Assembly: GCA_036794395.1 (NCBI GenBank)
Contig: DAIRGS010000134.1
Location: 1-18,841, forward strand
DNA: 18,841 nt
Reading direction: 5' to 3'
Source: DASXMX01 sp036794395
GTDB taxonomy: Bacteria > Planctomycetota > Phycisphaerae > Tepidisphaerales > Tepidisphaeraceae
Shown here: positions 7,948 to 15,738 of the stretch, in pieces
How positions within the stretch are numbered: the first letter of the stretch is position 1
Layout: every line of letters starts with the position of its first letter
Program-made: the position numbers and the translations under genes
The notes under the pieces: model-generated
Databases searched by the model: none
The model's input: the letters and a program-made list of their open reading frames with translations, nothing else
What the model was told of the DNA's origin: nothing

Positions 7948-8045
7948 ATGACCATGCACGATCACGCGCTTGTGGTGCAGGTCTCCAGACCTGCGCGTGC
8001 AGGCTCGGAAGCCTGCACCACAATGTACGAATCGCGCACGTCGAT
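7948..8045. repeat. Cloverleaf-like palindromic element, copy 1 (GTGGTGCAGG family)
   Basis: Outer arms TTGTGGTGCAGG (7970-7981) and CCTGCACCACAA (8012-8023) are perfectly complementary. Between them lie two small hairpins (AGGTCT/AGACCT and TGCAGGCT/AGCCTGCA). Flanks GACCATGCACGAT and ATCGCGCACGTC extend the symmetry. It sits between the 3' ends of convergent genes, 5 bp from the kinase stop, so it could act as a bidirectional terminator. A diverged copy lies at 15097-15194. Confidence 0.75.
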
Positions 8046-8050
8046 TTAGG

Positions 8051-8983
8051 CTAAATCACGGTTCCCACCCGATCCAGCATCGCGAGCATCGACTTGAGAT
8101 ATTCCTGCCCGAACAGGTGCAGATGGTTTAAGAGGCTGTAGAGCTGATACACCTGCCGTCGCACGCGGTAGTATTCCGGTTCGATTTTGTGAACCTGCTG
8201 GTACGCCCGCATAAATGCCGGCGTCACGGTGTGGAACAATTCCAGGTATGCGATCTCGGCTTCGGCATGGGCATATTTGCAGTTGGGATCGAGGATGGCC
8301 GCCACGCGCCACCGGCCTGCATCGTCGGGCCTGGCCAGCACATTGGTCGCCCACAAATCCCAATGCGTCAGCCGAGCCCCGTCGTCATGCTGAATCAACC
8401 GATCGAGCCGGTCGTGTATCCGGCTCATCGCTTTTCGCGATTTCACCGGCAACACGCCCGATTTATCCACTTCCCGCCAGATCGGGTCGAACACGTCACG
8501 AAAAAACTCATGCCACTGCTCATACCGCTTTGGCTCGGCCGCGGTCACGCGCATGCAGGTTGGCGAACGACGCTCGTGCATGAGCAGCACCAGCTCGGCC
8601 AGATGCTCCTGAAGCTGATCGAATTGCCCGGCGGAGCACTGCGACTTGGCCACGGCCAGATCGACCCCCTCGACAAACTCCATCAGCAAATAACTAAATG
8701 GTTTTTCCAGCGATCCAGTCTGAAGCTGATAAATCCGCGGCACCGGCAGCCCCACCTCGCGCAGCAACTCAAGCTGAAGTACCTCATCCTCATAACTTCG
8801 ATCCACTCGGTGCGGCGTGATCTTCAGCACGCTCTTCTGACCGCACTTGGTCGTCAGCCGCAATGTTGTATTGATCGCCCCGCCAAATAACGGCGTCACC
8901 TCATCCAACTCGACGCCCTCCCCCGCCCAGTCCTGGACGATCTGCCGCAACACCTGCCATGAGACTTCCACCTGGGGAGTCAT
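8051..8983 (-). CDS. Fructosamine/ketosamine-3-kinase family protein
   Basis: 310 residues, cytoplasmic. The fructosamine kinase (FN3K) family phosphorylates ketosamine adducts on glycated lysines so that they fall off, a protein-repair reaction. Visible features are a nucleotide loop FGGAINTT (33-40), VLKIT with Lys54, hinge LLMEFVEG (99-106), catalytic LTHWDLWATN (Asp209, Asn214), metal-binding ILDPN (Asp232) and the family's closing block QLYSLLNHLHLFGQ (280-293). The usual HGDLW reads HWDLW here. The ATG at 8983 has no clear Shine-Dalgarno. It lies 71 bp downstream of hyuB on the same strand, so the three genes may be read together. A small-molecule aminoglycoside or choline kinase role is less likely given the LLNHLHLFG block. 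Confidence 0.82.
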   Translation of the reverse strand: MTPQVEVSWQVLRQIVQDWAGEGVELDEVTPLFGGAINTTLRLTTKCGQKSVLKITPHRVDRSYEDEVLQLELLREVGLPVPRIYQLQTGSLEKPFSYLLMEFVEGVDLAVAKSQCSAGQFDQLQEHLAELVLLMHERRSPTCMRVTAAEPKRYEQWHEFFRDVFDPIWREVDKSGVLPVKSRKAMSRIHDRLDRLIQHDDGARLTHWDLWATNVLARPDDAGRWRVAAILDPNCKYAHAEAEIAYLELFHTVTPAFMRAYQQVHKIEPEYYRVRRQVYQLYSLLNHLHLFGQEYLKSMLAMLDRVGTVI

Positions 8984-8994
8984 TCAATGTGTGA

Positions 8995-9022
8995 TTGTCG
9001 ATTTACGATTGACGATTTGCAA
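8995..9022. repeat. Short AT-rich intergenic repeat between hyuB and the kinase
   Basis: Overlapping imperfect copies of a GATTGTCGATTTACGATT-type motif fill the 71-bp gap between the kinase start and the hyuB stop. It resembles dispersed motifs seen between planctomycete genes. It could leave the kinase with its own AT-rich upstream region. Confidence 0.4.
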
Positions 9023-9054
9023 CGGGGAATGTCATCTATCGGCAAGTTGCCGGG

Positions 9055-10610
9055 TTAGATGCAAGAGCCAAACCCTCCCCCACCCGGCGTACGAATCCTC
9101 AGCCTCTCCCCCGCCTTCAACACGAACCGCGCCTTGCCCGAAATCGCTCTCTCACTTCCATCGACCCCGATGATCGAATTCCTCCCGACCATCCCCGCCG
9201 CCCCACCGCCCAGCCCATACGGCGACGAAACGCGCCGATCCGAAAGCACCGTCCCCTCGCAATCCGCCAGCGCTTCAATCTCCCGCAACACCCCATCCCC
9301 GCCGCGAAATCGCCCCGCCCCACCGGAGCCCGCGGCCCGCTCGAATTTTCTGACGCGCAATGGATACTGCATCTCCAGCGCCTCGGCCGGCGTGTTCAAG
9401 GTATTGGTCATGTGGCACTGCACCGCCGACGCCCCGTCACCTGCTGCCGATGCCCCACTTCCTCCGGCGATCGTCTCGTAATAGGTCCACCCTTCGCCCC
9501 CGAGCGCGACGCTGCTCATCGTTCCGCAGCTGGCGGCCGGAATTNNNNNNNNNNCGGCAGCGCTTGGGCCAGCGCGCCAAAAACAACATCGACCACGCGC
9601 TGGCTGGTTTCGGTATTTCCTGCCACCACCGCCGCGGGATAAAGCGCATGAACCAGCGTGCCCGGCTCAGTGACCACTCGGATATTTCTGAAACACCCTG
9701 AATTGAACGGCACCTGCTCTTCCAACAGACACGCGAAGCAGTAATAGACTGCCGACCGCGCGACCGCTTCCGGGCAGTTAATGCACCCGGCAACCTGCTT
9801 CGAAGTGCCCGTGAAATCCACCGTTGCCTGATCGCCCTCAATCGTCACGCATACGCGAATCGGCACCGGGCCGGTGCCCGCCCCGTCATCGTCCATCGTA
9901 TCTTCAAAGCGGTATTCGCCAACTGGGATCGCCCCAATCGCCCGCGCCATGAAGGCTTGCGAATAATCCAGAAGCGCCCGCCCGTAGATACGCATTCTTC
10001 CCACACCCTTGCCCGCGGCAAGCCGGACCAGCGCCCGCGCTCCGACCGTGTTCGCCGCCAGTTGCGCCTCCAGATCACCGATGCGTTCATCCGGCGTTCT
10101 GACAGCCGCGAGAATCCGCTCCATCAATTCTTTATTGCGAACCCCACCTTTGTAGAGCAGCGCAGGCTCAATCCGAATCCCCTCTTCATCAATATGCCGG
10201 CTCAGCGTCATTGATCCCGGACTGCTGCCCCCCACGTCCGCATGATGCGCCCGATTAGCCGCGTATCCGATCACGGCGCCCTCATGACACACCGGTGAAA
10301 CAATCGTGATGTCCGGCAGATGCGTTCCGCCGGCAAATGGATCATTCACGATCGCAACATCCCCCTCTCTCAACGGACCAAGCGTTTGTCTCACGGCGGC
10401 CACGGATGCAGGCATCGACCCCAGGTGAACTGGAATATGTGCCGCCTGCGCCAGCAGCTCACCTGTGTCGTCGAACACTGCACAGGAAAAATCCCGCCGC
10501 TCTTTGATATTTGCGGAGAACGCCACCCGCGCCAGCGTGATCCCCATCTCTTCGGCCGCGGCTTCGAAGAGGTTTCGCATGAGTTCGAGTTCGATGGGGT
10601 CAATGTTCAT
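9055..10610 (-). CDS. hyuB: Hydantoinase/5-oxoprolinase subunit B (HyuB), interrupted by an assembly gap
   Basis: About 516 residues once the gap is allowed for, normal for HyuB. With HyuA it should form an ATP-dependent hydantoinase or 5-oxoprolinase-type amidohydrolase opening a cyclic imide or lactam; the substrate cannot be assigned. The start is ATG 10610 (MNIDPIELELMRNLFE). Family landmarks are VNDPFAGGTHLPD (88-100), RAHHADVGGSSPGSM (120-134) and, after the gap, IPAASCGTMSSVALGG and YETIAGGSGA; it ends GGGGFGSCI. The 10 N at 9545-9554 put the two halves in different frames. The sequence either side joins cleanly if the real gap is 5 nt. I therefore read one intact gene and not a frameshifted pseudogene. 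A large inverted repeat separates it from hyuA. No strong ribosome site is seen. Confidence 0.85.
9545..9554. other. Scaffold gap (10 N) inside hyuB
   Basis: Ten undetermined bases, probably a fixed-length placeholder. The last codon before it on the minus strand (CCG, Pro) ends exactly at 9555, and the next frame-consistent codon is ATT at 9543-9541, with one base left over at 9544. The true length must therefore be 2 modulo 3; 5 nt fits the family alignment best. Confidence 0.95.
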
Positions 10611-10624
10611 TCTTAAATAACCGT

Positions 10625-11035
10625 GCGCGATTCCGCGCCTTTGCATTTAAGTGGCACGGCTTTCCCCTTCGGGTCTGCCTTCGGCTCGACTCGACCGAGC
10701 TCGTCGCGGGCTGAGGCTCAGGCTCGAAGAGAGCCTCAGGGTCGAAGACAAGCCGTGGTTAAGGAAGCCTCGGGTCGGTGCCGGGTGAGATTTGGGAAAA
10801 CCAACTTTCCTTGAGGGAGCATTTTCTCTTCTCTATCCACAAGGTTGTCCTTGCATCGAAACGCGGTTTTCCCAAATCGCACTCGTCGCTGGAGGTCATC
10901 TCCCTCAATCATGGGCTGTCTTCGACCCTGAGGCTCTCTTCGAGCCTGAGCCTCAGCCCGCGACGAGCTCGGTCGAGTCGAGCCGAAGGCAGACCCGAAG
11001 GGAAAGCCATGCCACAAAAAGGCGCGGAATGGCGC
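10625..11035. repeat. 411-bp nested inverted repeat between hyuA and hyuB
   Basis: Main arms 10651-10750 and 10917-11015 are about 100 nt and almost identical when one is reverse-complemented. Outer arms 10625-10642 and 11018-11035 (AATGGCGC-type ends) pair with one mismatch over 18. An inner pair GATTTGGGAAAACC (10789-10802) and GGTTTTCCCAAATC (10865-10878) is perfect. A 57-bp core is also found at 5474-5530. No convincing gene lies in 10611-11043: the open frames there run through the palindrome in both directions. It may be a MITE-like non-autonomous element or a very large RNA hairpin. Confidence 0.9.
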
Positions 11036-11043
11036 ATATTCAT

Positions 11044-13149
11044 TCAGGTGCTCCGGTCGGCAATGACCGATCCGTTTTCGGAAGCCGTTGCAGACCAGCC
11101 CGTCGGAATCAAACTCGTTGCTTCGGCATCGATGATGAGTAGCGGGCCGTCCGTATTTCCCAGGGGCAGCAGCGTGCGCCGCGTCATTGCTCGCGCGGTG
11201 CTGGCCATTCCATCTCGTCCCACAATCTCTACGGCAATCGCCTCTTCCCCGCCGGGCTCTAACTTCGGCAACTTCAATTCCGCGACCCGCCCGATTCGTC
11301 GGACGCGCAACGTCACAACCTCGATCGCCTTTCCGCCAGGCGGCTCGCCATACCGCTCTCGATACGCCTCAAGAAACCGCTCGGCAATATGCTCCCGGCT
11401 GGGACGGTGAACCCGCACATTCAGTTCGTGCGATTGCCCTTTAAATCGCACATCGGCAAACACCTCAACCGCCGCCGTCTGTTCGTAAGGTATCACATCC
11501 ATCGTCTGGCCCGACAGCCCTCCAAACTCCGCGGCCAGCCGGTCGTCGTCGAGCTGTTCTCCCAGATGCACAACGGTTTTTGAAACATCCCCCACCGGCG
11601 GCGCCACCACCATCCCCAGCGCGCTGAGCACGCCGCAGTAAGGTGGGATCAACACGCGCTGGATCTCCAGACTCTCGGCCAGCGCACAGGCGTGCAGCCC
11701 GCCCGCCCCGCCGAAACTCAGCAGCGTGAAGCGGCGCGGGTCCAGCCCCCGCCGGCTGCTGACGGCGCGGATCGCCCGGCTCATGTTGTTCTCCGCTACC
11801 CGCACGATGCCCAGCGCCGTCTCGACGATCGATTTCTCCATCGCCTCCGCCAGCGGCGCGATCGCTTGCCGGGCCAGTTCCGGCTCGATTCGCATCGTTC
11901 CGCCCGCGAATCGATCCGGCAAAATCCGCCCCAGCACGAGATTCGCGTCCGTCACCGTCGGCGCTTCTCCACCGCGCCCGTAACATGCCGGCCCCGGCAC
12001 TGCGCCGGCCGACCTTGGCCCAACCCGCAAGGCCCCGCCAGCATCCAGATAAGCGATTGATCCGCCGCCCGCGCCGACGGTATGGATATCCAGCGTCGCT
12101 AATCCAAGCGGCAAGCCATCCACGCTGCTTGAAGTCGTCCATTGCGGCCGACCCCCGATGACGGTTGCCACATCGGTGCTTGTGCCGCCCATGTCGTATG
12201 AGATGACATCGCCGAATCCCGCGGCATGGGCCACGTGCGCCGCCCCGATCAGCCCACCCGCCGGGCCGGACAGCACCAGCTTCGCAGCAGATTTCCGCGC
12301 TTCTTCAACGCTCAACGTCCCCCCACCCGAATGCATGATGCGCAAGTCAATTTGGGCGTGCGAGGCTGCCGCTGAGCCGATATTCTGGGAGTGCGAGGCT
12401 CCCGCCGAGCTGTATGTTTCGAGATTGTCCACACTCCGCTCGGCAGGAGCCTCGCACTCCCTTAAACCCGCGCTCAATTTGCCAAGGTACTTTTCCACCG
12501 TCGGCCGAAGTGATGCATTGATTACCGTGGTGCTGGCGCGCTCGTACTCTCGAAACTCGGGAAGAATCTCGCTGCTCAGGCTCACGGTCAACCCCGCTTT
12601 CGAGCAGCGCTCTCCGATCATCTGCTCATGGATCGGGTTGACGAAACTGCCAAGCAGACACACGGCCACATGCCGCAGCCCGCGTTCCTGGATTCGTTCG
12701 ATCAGAGCATCAATCTCGACGATGTCGAGCGATTCAATCACTTGCCCCTGTGCCCCGATTCGCTCTCGAACCGTAAACCAATTCTCCTCCGGCGTGAGCG
12801 GGAGCGGTCGTTTCACATGCAGCGCGTAGAGTTCCGGGCGATTCTGGCGGCCTATCAAAAGCATGTCGCGAAAGCCTTCGGTCGTCACAAAGGCGCAGAG
12901 CTCACCGGCCCTCTGCAAAAGGGCGTTGGTTGCTACCGTTGATCCATGCACAATGTCCGCGGGCCTCCCCGGACCCATCACTCGCAGAACCGCTTCGATC
13001 ACCGCCAAATGAAATCCCGCCGGGGTCGAGGGAAGCTTTACCACGCGCAACTCCCCGGTCTGCGGATCGAAGCACACCAGGTCGGTAAACGTACCGCCCA
13101 CATCGACCCCGATCCGCAATGCATTTTGTTCGGTGGCGGTGATCGGCAT
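11044..13149 (-). CDS. hyuA: Hydantoinase/5-oxoprolinase subunit A (HyuA)
   Basis: 701 residues, cytoplasmic, the ATP-binding subunit that pairs with HyuB. The acetate/sugar kinase-HSP70-like phosphate loop GVDVGGTFTDLV is at 14-25, HGSTVATNALLQ follows, and the second signature YDMGGTSTDVAT is in the middle of the protein. The C-terminal part matches the HyuA C-terminal domain (VRFKGQSHELNVRV). The start is ATG 13149, 13 residues before the phosphate loop; the open frame runs 20 codons further but would overlap the divergent gene's promoter. Residues about 230-265 (from RECEAPAE to ASHA) are not family sequence: they translate a palindromic repeat inserted in frame between YLGKLSAGL and QIDLRIMHSGGG. 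The substrate could be 5-oxoproline, a hydantoin or a related cyclic amide. Confidence 0.88.
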   Translation of the reverse strand: MPITATEQNALRIGVDVGGTFTDLVCFDPQTGELRVVKLPSTPAGFHLAVIEAVLRVMGPGRPADIVHGSTVATNALLQRAGELCAFVTTEGFRDMLLIGRQNRPELYALHVKRPLPLTPEENWFTVRERIGAQGQVIESLDIVEIDALIERIQERGLRHVAVCLLGSFVNPIHEQMIGERCSKAGLTVSLSSEILPEFREYERASTTVINASLRPTVEKYLGKLSAGLRECEAPAERSVDNLETYSSAGASHSQNIGSAAASHAQIDLRIMHSGGGTLSVEEARKSAAKLVLSGPAGGLIGAAHVAHAAGFGDVISYDMGGTSTDVATVIGGRPQWTTSSSVDGLPLGLATLDIHTVGAGGGSIAYLDAGGALRVGPRSAGAVPGPACYGRGGEAPTVTDANLVLGRILPDRFAGGTMRIEPELARQAIAPLAEAMEKSIVETALGIVRVAENNMSRAIRAVSSRRGLDPRRFTLLSFGGAGGLHACALAESLEIQRVLIPPYCGVLSALGMVVAPPVGDVSKTVVHLGEQLDDDRLAAEFGGLSGQTMDVIPYEQTAAVEVFADVRFKGQSHELNVRVHRPSREHIAERFLEAYRERYGEPPGGKAIEVVTLRVRRIGRVAELKLPKLEPGGEEAIAVEIVGRDGMASTARAMTRRTLLPLGNTDGPLLIIDAEATSLIPTGWSATASENGSVIADRST
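12387..12461. repeat. Palindromic element inserted in frame in hyuA (RECEAPAE element, copy 1)
   Basis: Arms of 24 nt at 12387-12410 and 12438-12461 pair with one mismatch around a 27-nt loop. A further degenerate copy of one arm (GTGCGAGGCTGCCGCTGAGC) sits just outside, at about 12358-12377. The 12387-12410 arm is identical to the reverse complement of 18663-18686. On the hyuA strand it is open and encodes RECEAPAE and, from the other arm, SSAGASHS. Confidence 0.9.
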
Positions 13150-13154
13150 ACAAT
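13126..13154 (+). promoter_or_regulatory. Promoter of the M28 peptidase gene, overlapping the hyuA start
   Basis: TTGTTC (13126-13131), a 17-nt spacer and TACAAT (13149-13154) form the best sigma-70-like promoter in the window. The -10 overlaps the hyuA ATG (13147-13149) on the other strand. The ATG at 13153 on the plus strand lies inside the -10 box and so cannot be the peptidase start, which supports ATG 13204 with a leader of about 43 nt. Confidence 0.55.
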
Positions 13155-13203
13155 GACGGGCCTGTATGAACTGTCGAAGAATCCCCGTGTTCGAGCCAAT
13201 CTG

Positions 13204-15090
13204 ATGCAAAAGCGTTTGACCCGCGGACTGCTGCTCTGGAGCTTACTGACGGCCCTGCTGGCCTGCAACGCGGGACTGTCGCGCGACGCTGTTGGCGCGG
13301 CGCCGACTTCTGCGGCGCTCGATCCTTCGTTTCATGTGGATATGCACGAGGCGATTGCGTTCCTCGCTTCGGATGATCTCGAGGGGCGCATGATCGGCAC
13401 GCCGGGCATCGATCACGCGGCTGATTACATCGCCACCGCATTCAGCAAGCTGGGCCTTGAGCCGCTGCCGGGCCTTGATGGGTATTTTCAGCACTTCGAT
13501 CTGGTTACGAAAGTCGATCCCGATCCCGAGAAAACTTCGCTGAAAATTGCGGGGAAATCGCTCAAGCTCAATGACGACTTCGTCCCGCTCCGCATGTCCG
13601 CTCAAACGAGTGCCGCCGGCGCGGTTATGTTTGCCGGCTACGGAATCGACAACGCCAAGCGCAAGTACAACGATTACGCCGACCTGGGCGTGAAGGGCAA
13701 AGTTGTTTTGCTCATGCGATTTGAGCCGCACGATGATAAGGGCAAAAGTCGATTCGCGGAGAATGATGATTGGTCGGTCGATGCGACAATCGCGCAAAAA
13801 GTCCGGGTTGCTTCCGATCACGGAGCGGCAGGGATTATTCTGGTGAATCCCGCGCTCCATCACGATGACGAGGCGTTGATTCCGTTTAATCGGCGGGATG
13901 GCCTTTCTTCGCCGGTTCCGCTTGTCCAGATTTCAGTCAAAGCGGCCGATGAGTTGCTCAAGCAGGGTGGCGCGCCCGATCTTAAGACACTCCAGTCGCA
14001 AATTGATCGCGAGCAGAAGCCGCACGGCGTTGAGTTGAAAGATGTGTCCGCGGAGTTGTCATTTGCGATTCGCGAGACGCGAAAGCAGGTTGAAAACGTT
14101 GCCGCGATTCTGCCTGGAAAAGGGGAACATGCCAATGAGTACGTGGTGATTGGGGCGCATTATGATCATCTGGGCCATGGTGGGCCGGGCTCGCTGGCTC
14201 CATGGTCGCATGGGATCCATCACGGCGCGGATGACAACGCCTCGGGCACGACGGCGATGATGGAACTTGCCGATCGGTTCGCCCATGCCGGGCCGCAGGC
14301 GCGGTCGCTGGTGTTCGTGGCGTTCACGGGAGAAGAAGAAGGATTGCTCGGCTCGCAGCATTTTGTGAGTCATTCGCCAATCGCATTGGACAAGGTGGCG
14401 GCGATGCTCAACCTGGATATGGTTGGCCGGGTGAGCAACGAGAAGCTGCTGATCGGCGGCAAGGGCACCGCGCCCAACTTCGACCAACTGATTGCCGATG
14501 CCGATGCGGGCTTGCCGTTGAAGCTGGGTGAATTCGGAAAAGGCGGAATCGGCCCCAGCGATCACACCTCATTTGCCCTGAAACGCATTCCCGTACTTTT
14601 CTTTTTCAGCGGCCTGCACCTGGACTACCACCGCCCCACCGACACCGCCGACAAGATCAATTACGATGGGATGAATGAAGTAGTCGATCTCGGCGAGCGC
14701 GTGGTGAAGGCGCTGAGCACCATGCCCCGCCAGAAATACAACGGCAGTTTCGACGCTAGCGGCCTGGCGCAGATGGCCGGGCCGACGACCGGGCCGGCGC
14801 AAAACGCCGGGCCGCGTCCTTCGATGGGGGCGATTCCGGATTACGCGCAAGGTGAGGACGCCAAAGGCGGCATGCGGATCGGCGGCATCATGCCGGGTTC
14901 CCCGGCCGAAAAGGCCGGCCTGCTTCAAGGCGATCTGGTCACTGAATTTAACGGCGACAAGATCGATAACATGATGGATTACACCAATGCCCTGGGCAAA
15001 GCCCGCGTTGGCCAGACCGCCAAACTCTCGGTCGTTCGCGACGGCAAGAAAATAAATGTCGAAGCCACGCTATCCGCACGGAAGGATTAG
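13204..15090 (+). CDS. Exported M28 metallopeptidase with PA and PDZ domains
   Basis: 628 residues. The N-terminus (MQKRLTRG, then a hydrophobic stretch to residue 20) is a signal peptide; LLAC at 18-21 could be a loose lipobox, giving a lipoprotein. A protease-associated (PA) domain spans about 138-250. The M28 zinc aminopeptidase domain spans about 295-500, with ligands in AHYDH (His319), GADDNASG (Asp343/344), GEEEG (377-379), NLDMVGR (Asp405) and DYHRPTDT (His476). A PDZ domain follows at about 545-625 (IMPGSPAEKAGLLQGD), after a Gly/Pro/Ala-rich linker. It should release N-terminal residues from peptides outside the cytoplasm, with PDZ aiding substrate or partner binding. It diverges from hyuA across a 54-bp gap. 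The start at 13204 is set by the promoter position; an in-frame frame from 12946 is spurious. Confidence 0.88.
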   Translation: MQKRLTRGLLLWSLLTALLACNAGLSRDAVGAAPTSAALDPSFHVDMHEAIAFLASDDLEGRMIGTPGIDHAADYIATAFSKLGLEPLPGLDGYFQHFDLVTKVDPDPEKTSLKIAGKSLKLNDDFVPLRMSAQTSAAGAVMFAGYGIDNAKRKYNDYADLGVKGKVVLLMRFEPHDDKGKSRFAENDDWSVDATIAQKVRVASDHGAAGIILVNPALHHDDEALIPFNRRDGLSSPVPLVQISVKAADELLKQGGAPDLKTLQSQIDREQKPHGVELKDVSAELSFAIRETRKQVENVAAILPGKGEHANEYVVIGAHYDHLGHGGPGSLAPWSHGIHHGADDNASGTTAMMELADRFAHAGPQARSLVFVAFTGEEEGLLGSQHFVSHSPIALDKVAAMLNLDMVGRVSNEKLLIGGKGTAPNFDQLIADADAGLPLKLGEFGKGGIGPSDHTSFALKRIPVLFFFSGLHLDYHRPTDTADKINYDGMNEVVDLGERVVKALSTMPRQKYNGSFDASGLAQMAGPTTGPAQNAGPRPSMGAIPDYAQGEDAKGGMRIGGIMPGSPAEKAGLLQGDLVTEFNGDKIDNMMDYTNALGKARVGQTAKLSVVRDGKKINVEATLSARKD

Positions 15091-15096
15091 TTCCAA

Positions 15097-15194
15097 ATGA
15101 CCGTGCGCGATTTGTATATTGTGGTGCGGGCCTCCAGGTCTGCACATGCAGCCTGCAAGGCTGCACCCATGGCGCGGAATGGCGCGAGGTCATC
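15097..15194. repeat. Cloverleaf-like palindromic element, copy 2
   Basis: It begins 7 nt after the peptidase stop and ends 8 nt before the chelatase ATG. ATGACCGTGCGCGATT and, at the far end, the reverse complement of ATGACCTCGCGCCATT form outer arms. Inside is GTGGTGCGGGCCTCCAGG and two degenerate hairpins like those at 7970-8023. It is more decayed than copy 1 and fills almost the whole 111-bp gap. Confidence 0.65.
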
Positions 15195-15201
15195 TTAAAT
15201 C

Positions 15202-15669
15202 ATGCAAACCGGAATCATCATCGTCGATCACGGCTCCCGTCGCGAAGAGAGCAACCACATGCTGGAAGAACTGGCCGGCCACTTCGCCCGCCGCTTCCGG
15301 GAGCGCTACGACATCGTCGAACCGGCTCATATGGAGCTGGCCGAGCCTTCCATTGCCACCGCCTACGCCCGCTGCGTTGAGCGCGGCGCCAACCGCGTGG
15401 TCGTCGTCCCCTTCTTTCTCGGGCCAGGAAAGCACTGGACCCAGGACATCCCCCGCCTCACCGCTGATGCCAGCGCGAAATTTCCCGAGACCACCTATCA
15501 CGTCAGCCCAACGTTGGGAATCGACGATCTCATCTTGGATTTACTCGACAAACGCGCCTCGGGATGTGCCCAAAATAATTACCTTTGCGATCTCTGCCGC
15601 AACACGCTGCGCAGCGGGGAGAAGCATTGTGTTGCCACCGCCGATCTAGTGGGTGAAGGCCAACACTGA
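15202..15669 (+). CDS. cbiX: CbiX-type sirohydrochlorin chelatase with cysteine-rich tail
   Basis: 155 residues, cytoplasmic, single chelatase domain. CbiX/SirB proteins insert Co2+ or Fe2+ into sirohydrochlorin for cobalamin or siroheme. The family motifs are VDHGSRREESN with His10, AHMELAEPSIATAY (42-55), VVVVPFFLGPGKHWTQDIP (66-84) with His78, and HVSPTLGIDDLI (100-111). After the domain a short tail holds four cysteines (122, 129, 132, 143), a C-x6-C-x2-C-x10-C pattern that could bind zinc or an Fe-S cluster, as proposed for the metal-binding tails of some long CbiX proteins. The start ATG at 15202 has only a weak GAGG some 12 nt upstream. No other cobalamin or siroheme gene is in the window, so which metal is used stays open. 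Confidence 0.85.
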   Translation: MQTGIIIVDHGSRREESNHMLEELAGHFARRFRERYDIVEPAHMELAEPSIATAYARCVERGANRVVVVPFFLGPGKHWTQDIPRLTADASAKFPETTYHVSPTLGIDDLILDLLDKRASGCAQNNYLCDLCRNTLRSGEKHCVATADLVGEGQH

Positions 15670-15738
15670 ACGTTTGCCACAGATCAAATACGAATGACAC
15701 CGCGGATCACGCGAATATCCTAGCGCGGCGTAGCCGCA

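Noticed and set aside
7970..8023. Cloverleaf-like fold as a possible tRNA
   Set aside because: No anticodon loop, T-arm or D-arm consensus bases; it is a palindromic repeat with a second copy elsewhere.
9437..9841. Second minus-strand frame through the N gap
   Set aside because: It is a shadow of hyuB; only the hyuB frame carries family motifs on both sides.
10736..11017. Open frames across the hyuA-hyuB spacer on both strands
   Set aside because: They translate the same palindrome in both directions, and no ribosome site or protein family is recognisable.
12946..13203. N-terminal extension of the M28 peptidase frame to 12946 or 13153
   Set aside because: It overlaps hyuA on the other strand and the promoter -10 box; the signal peptide begins at 13204.
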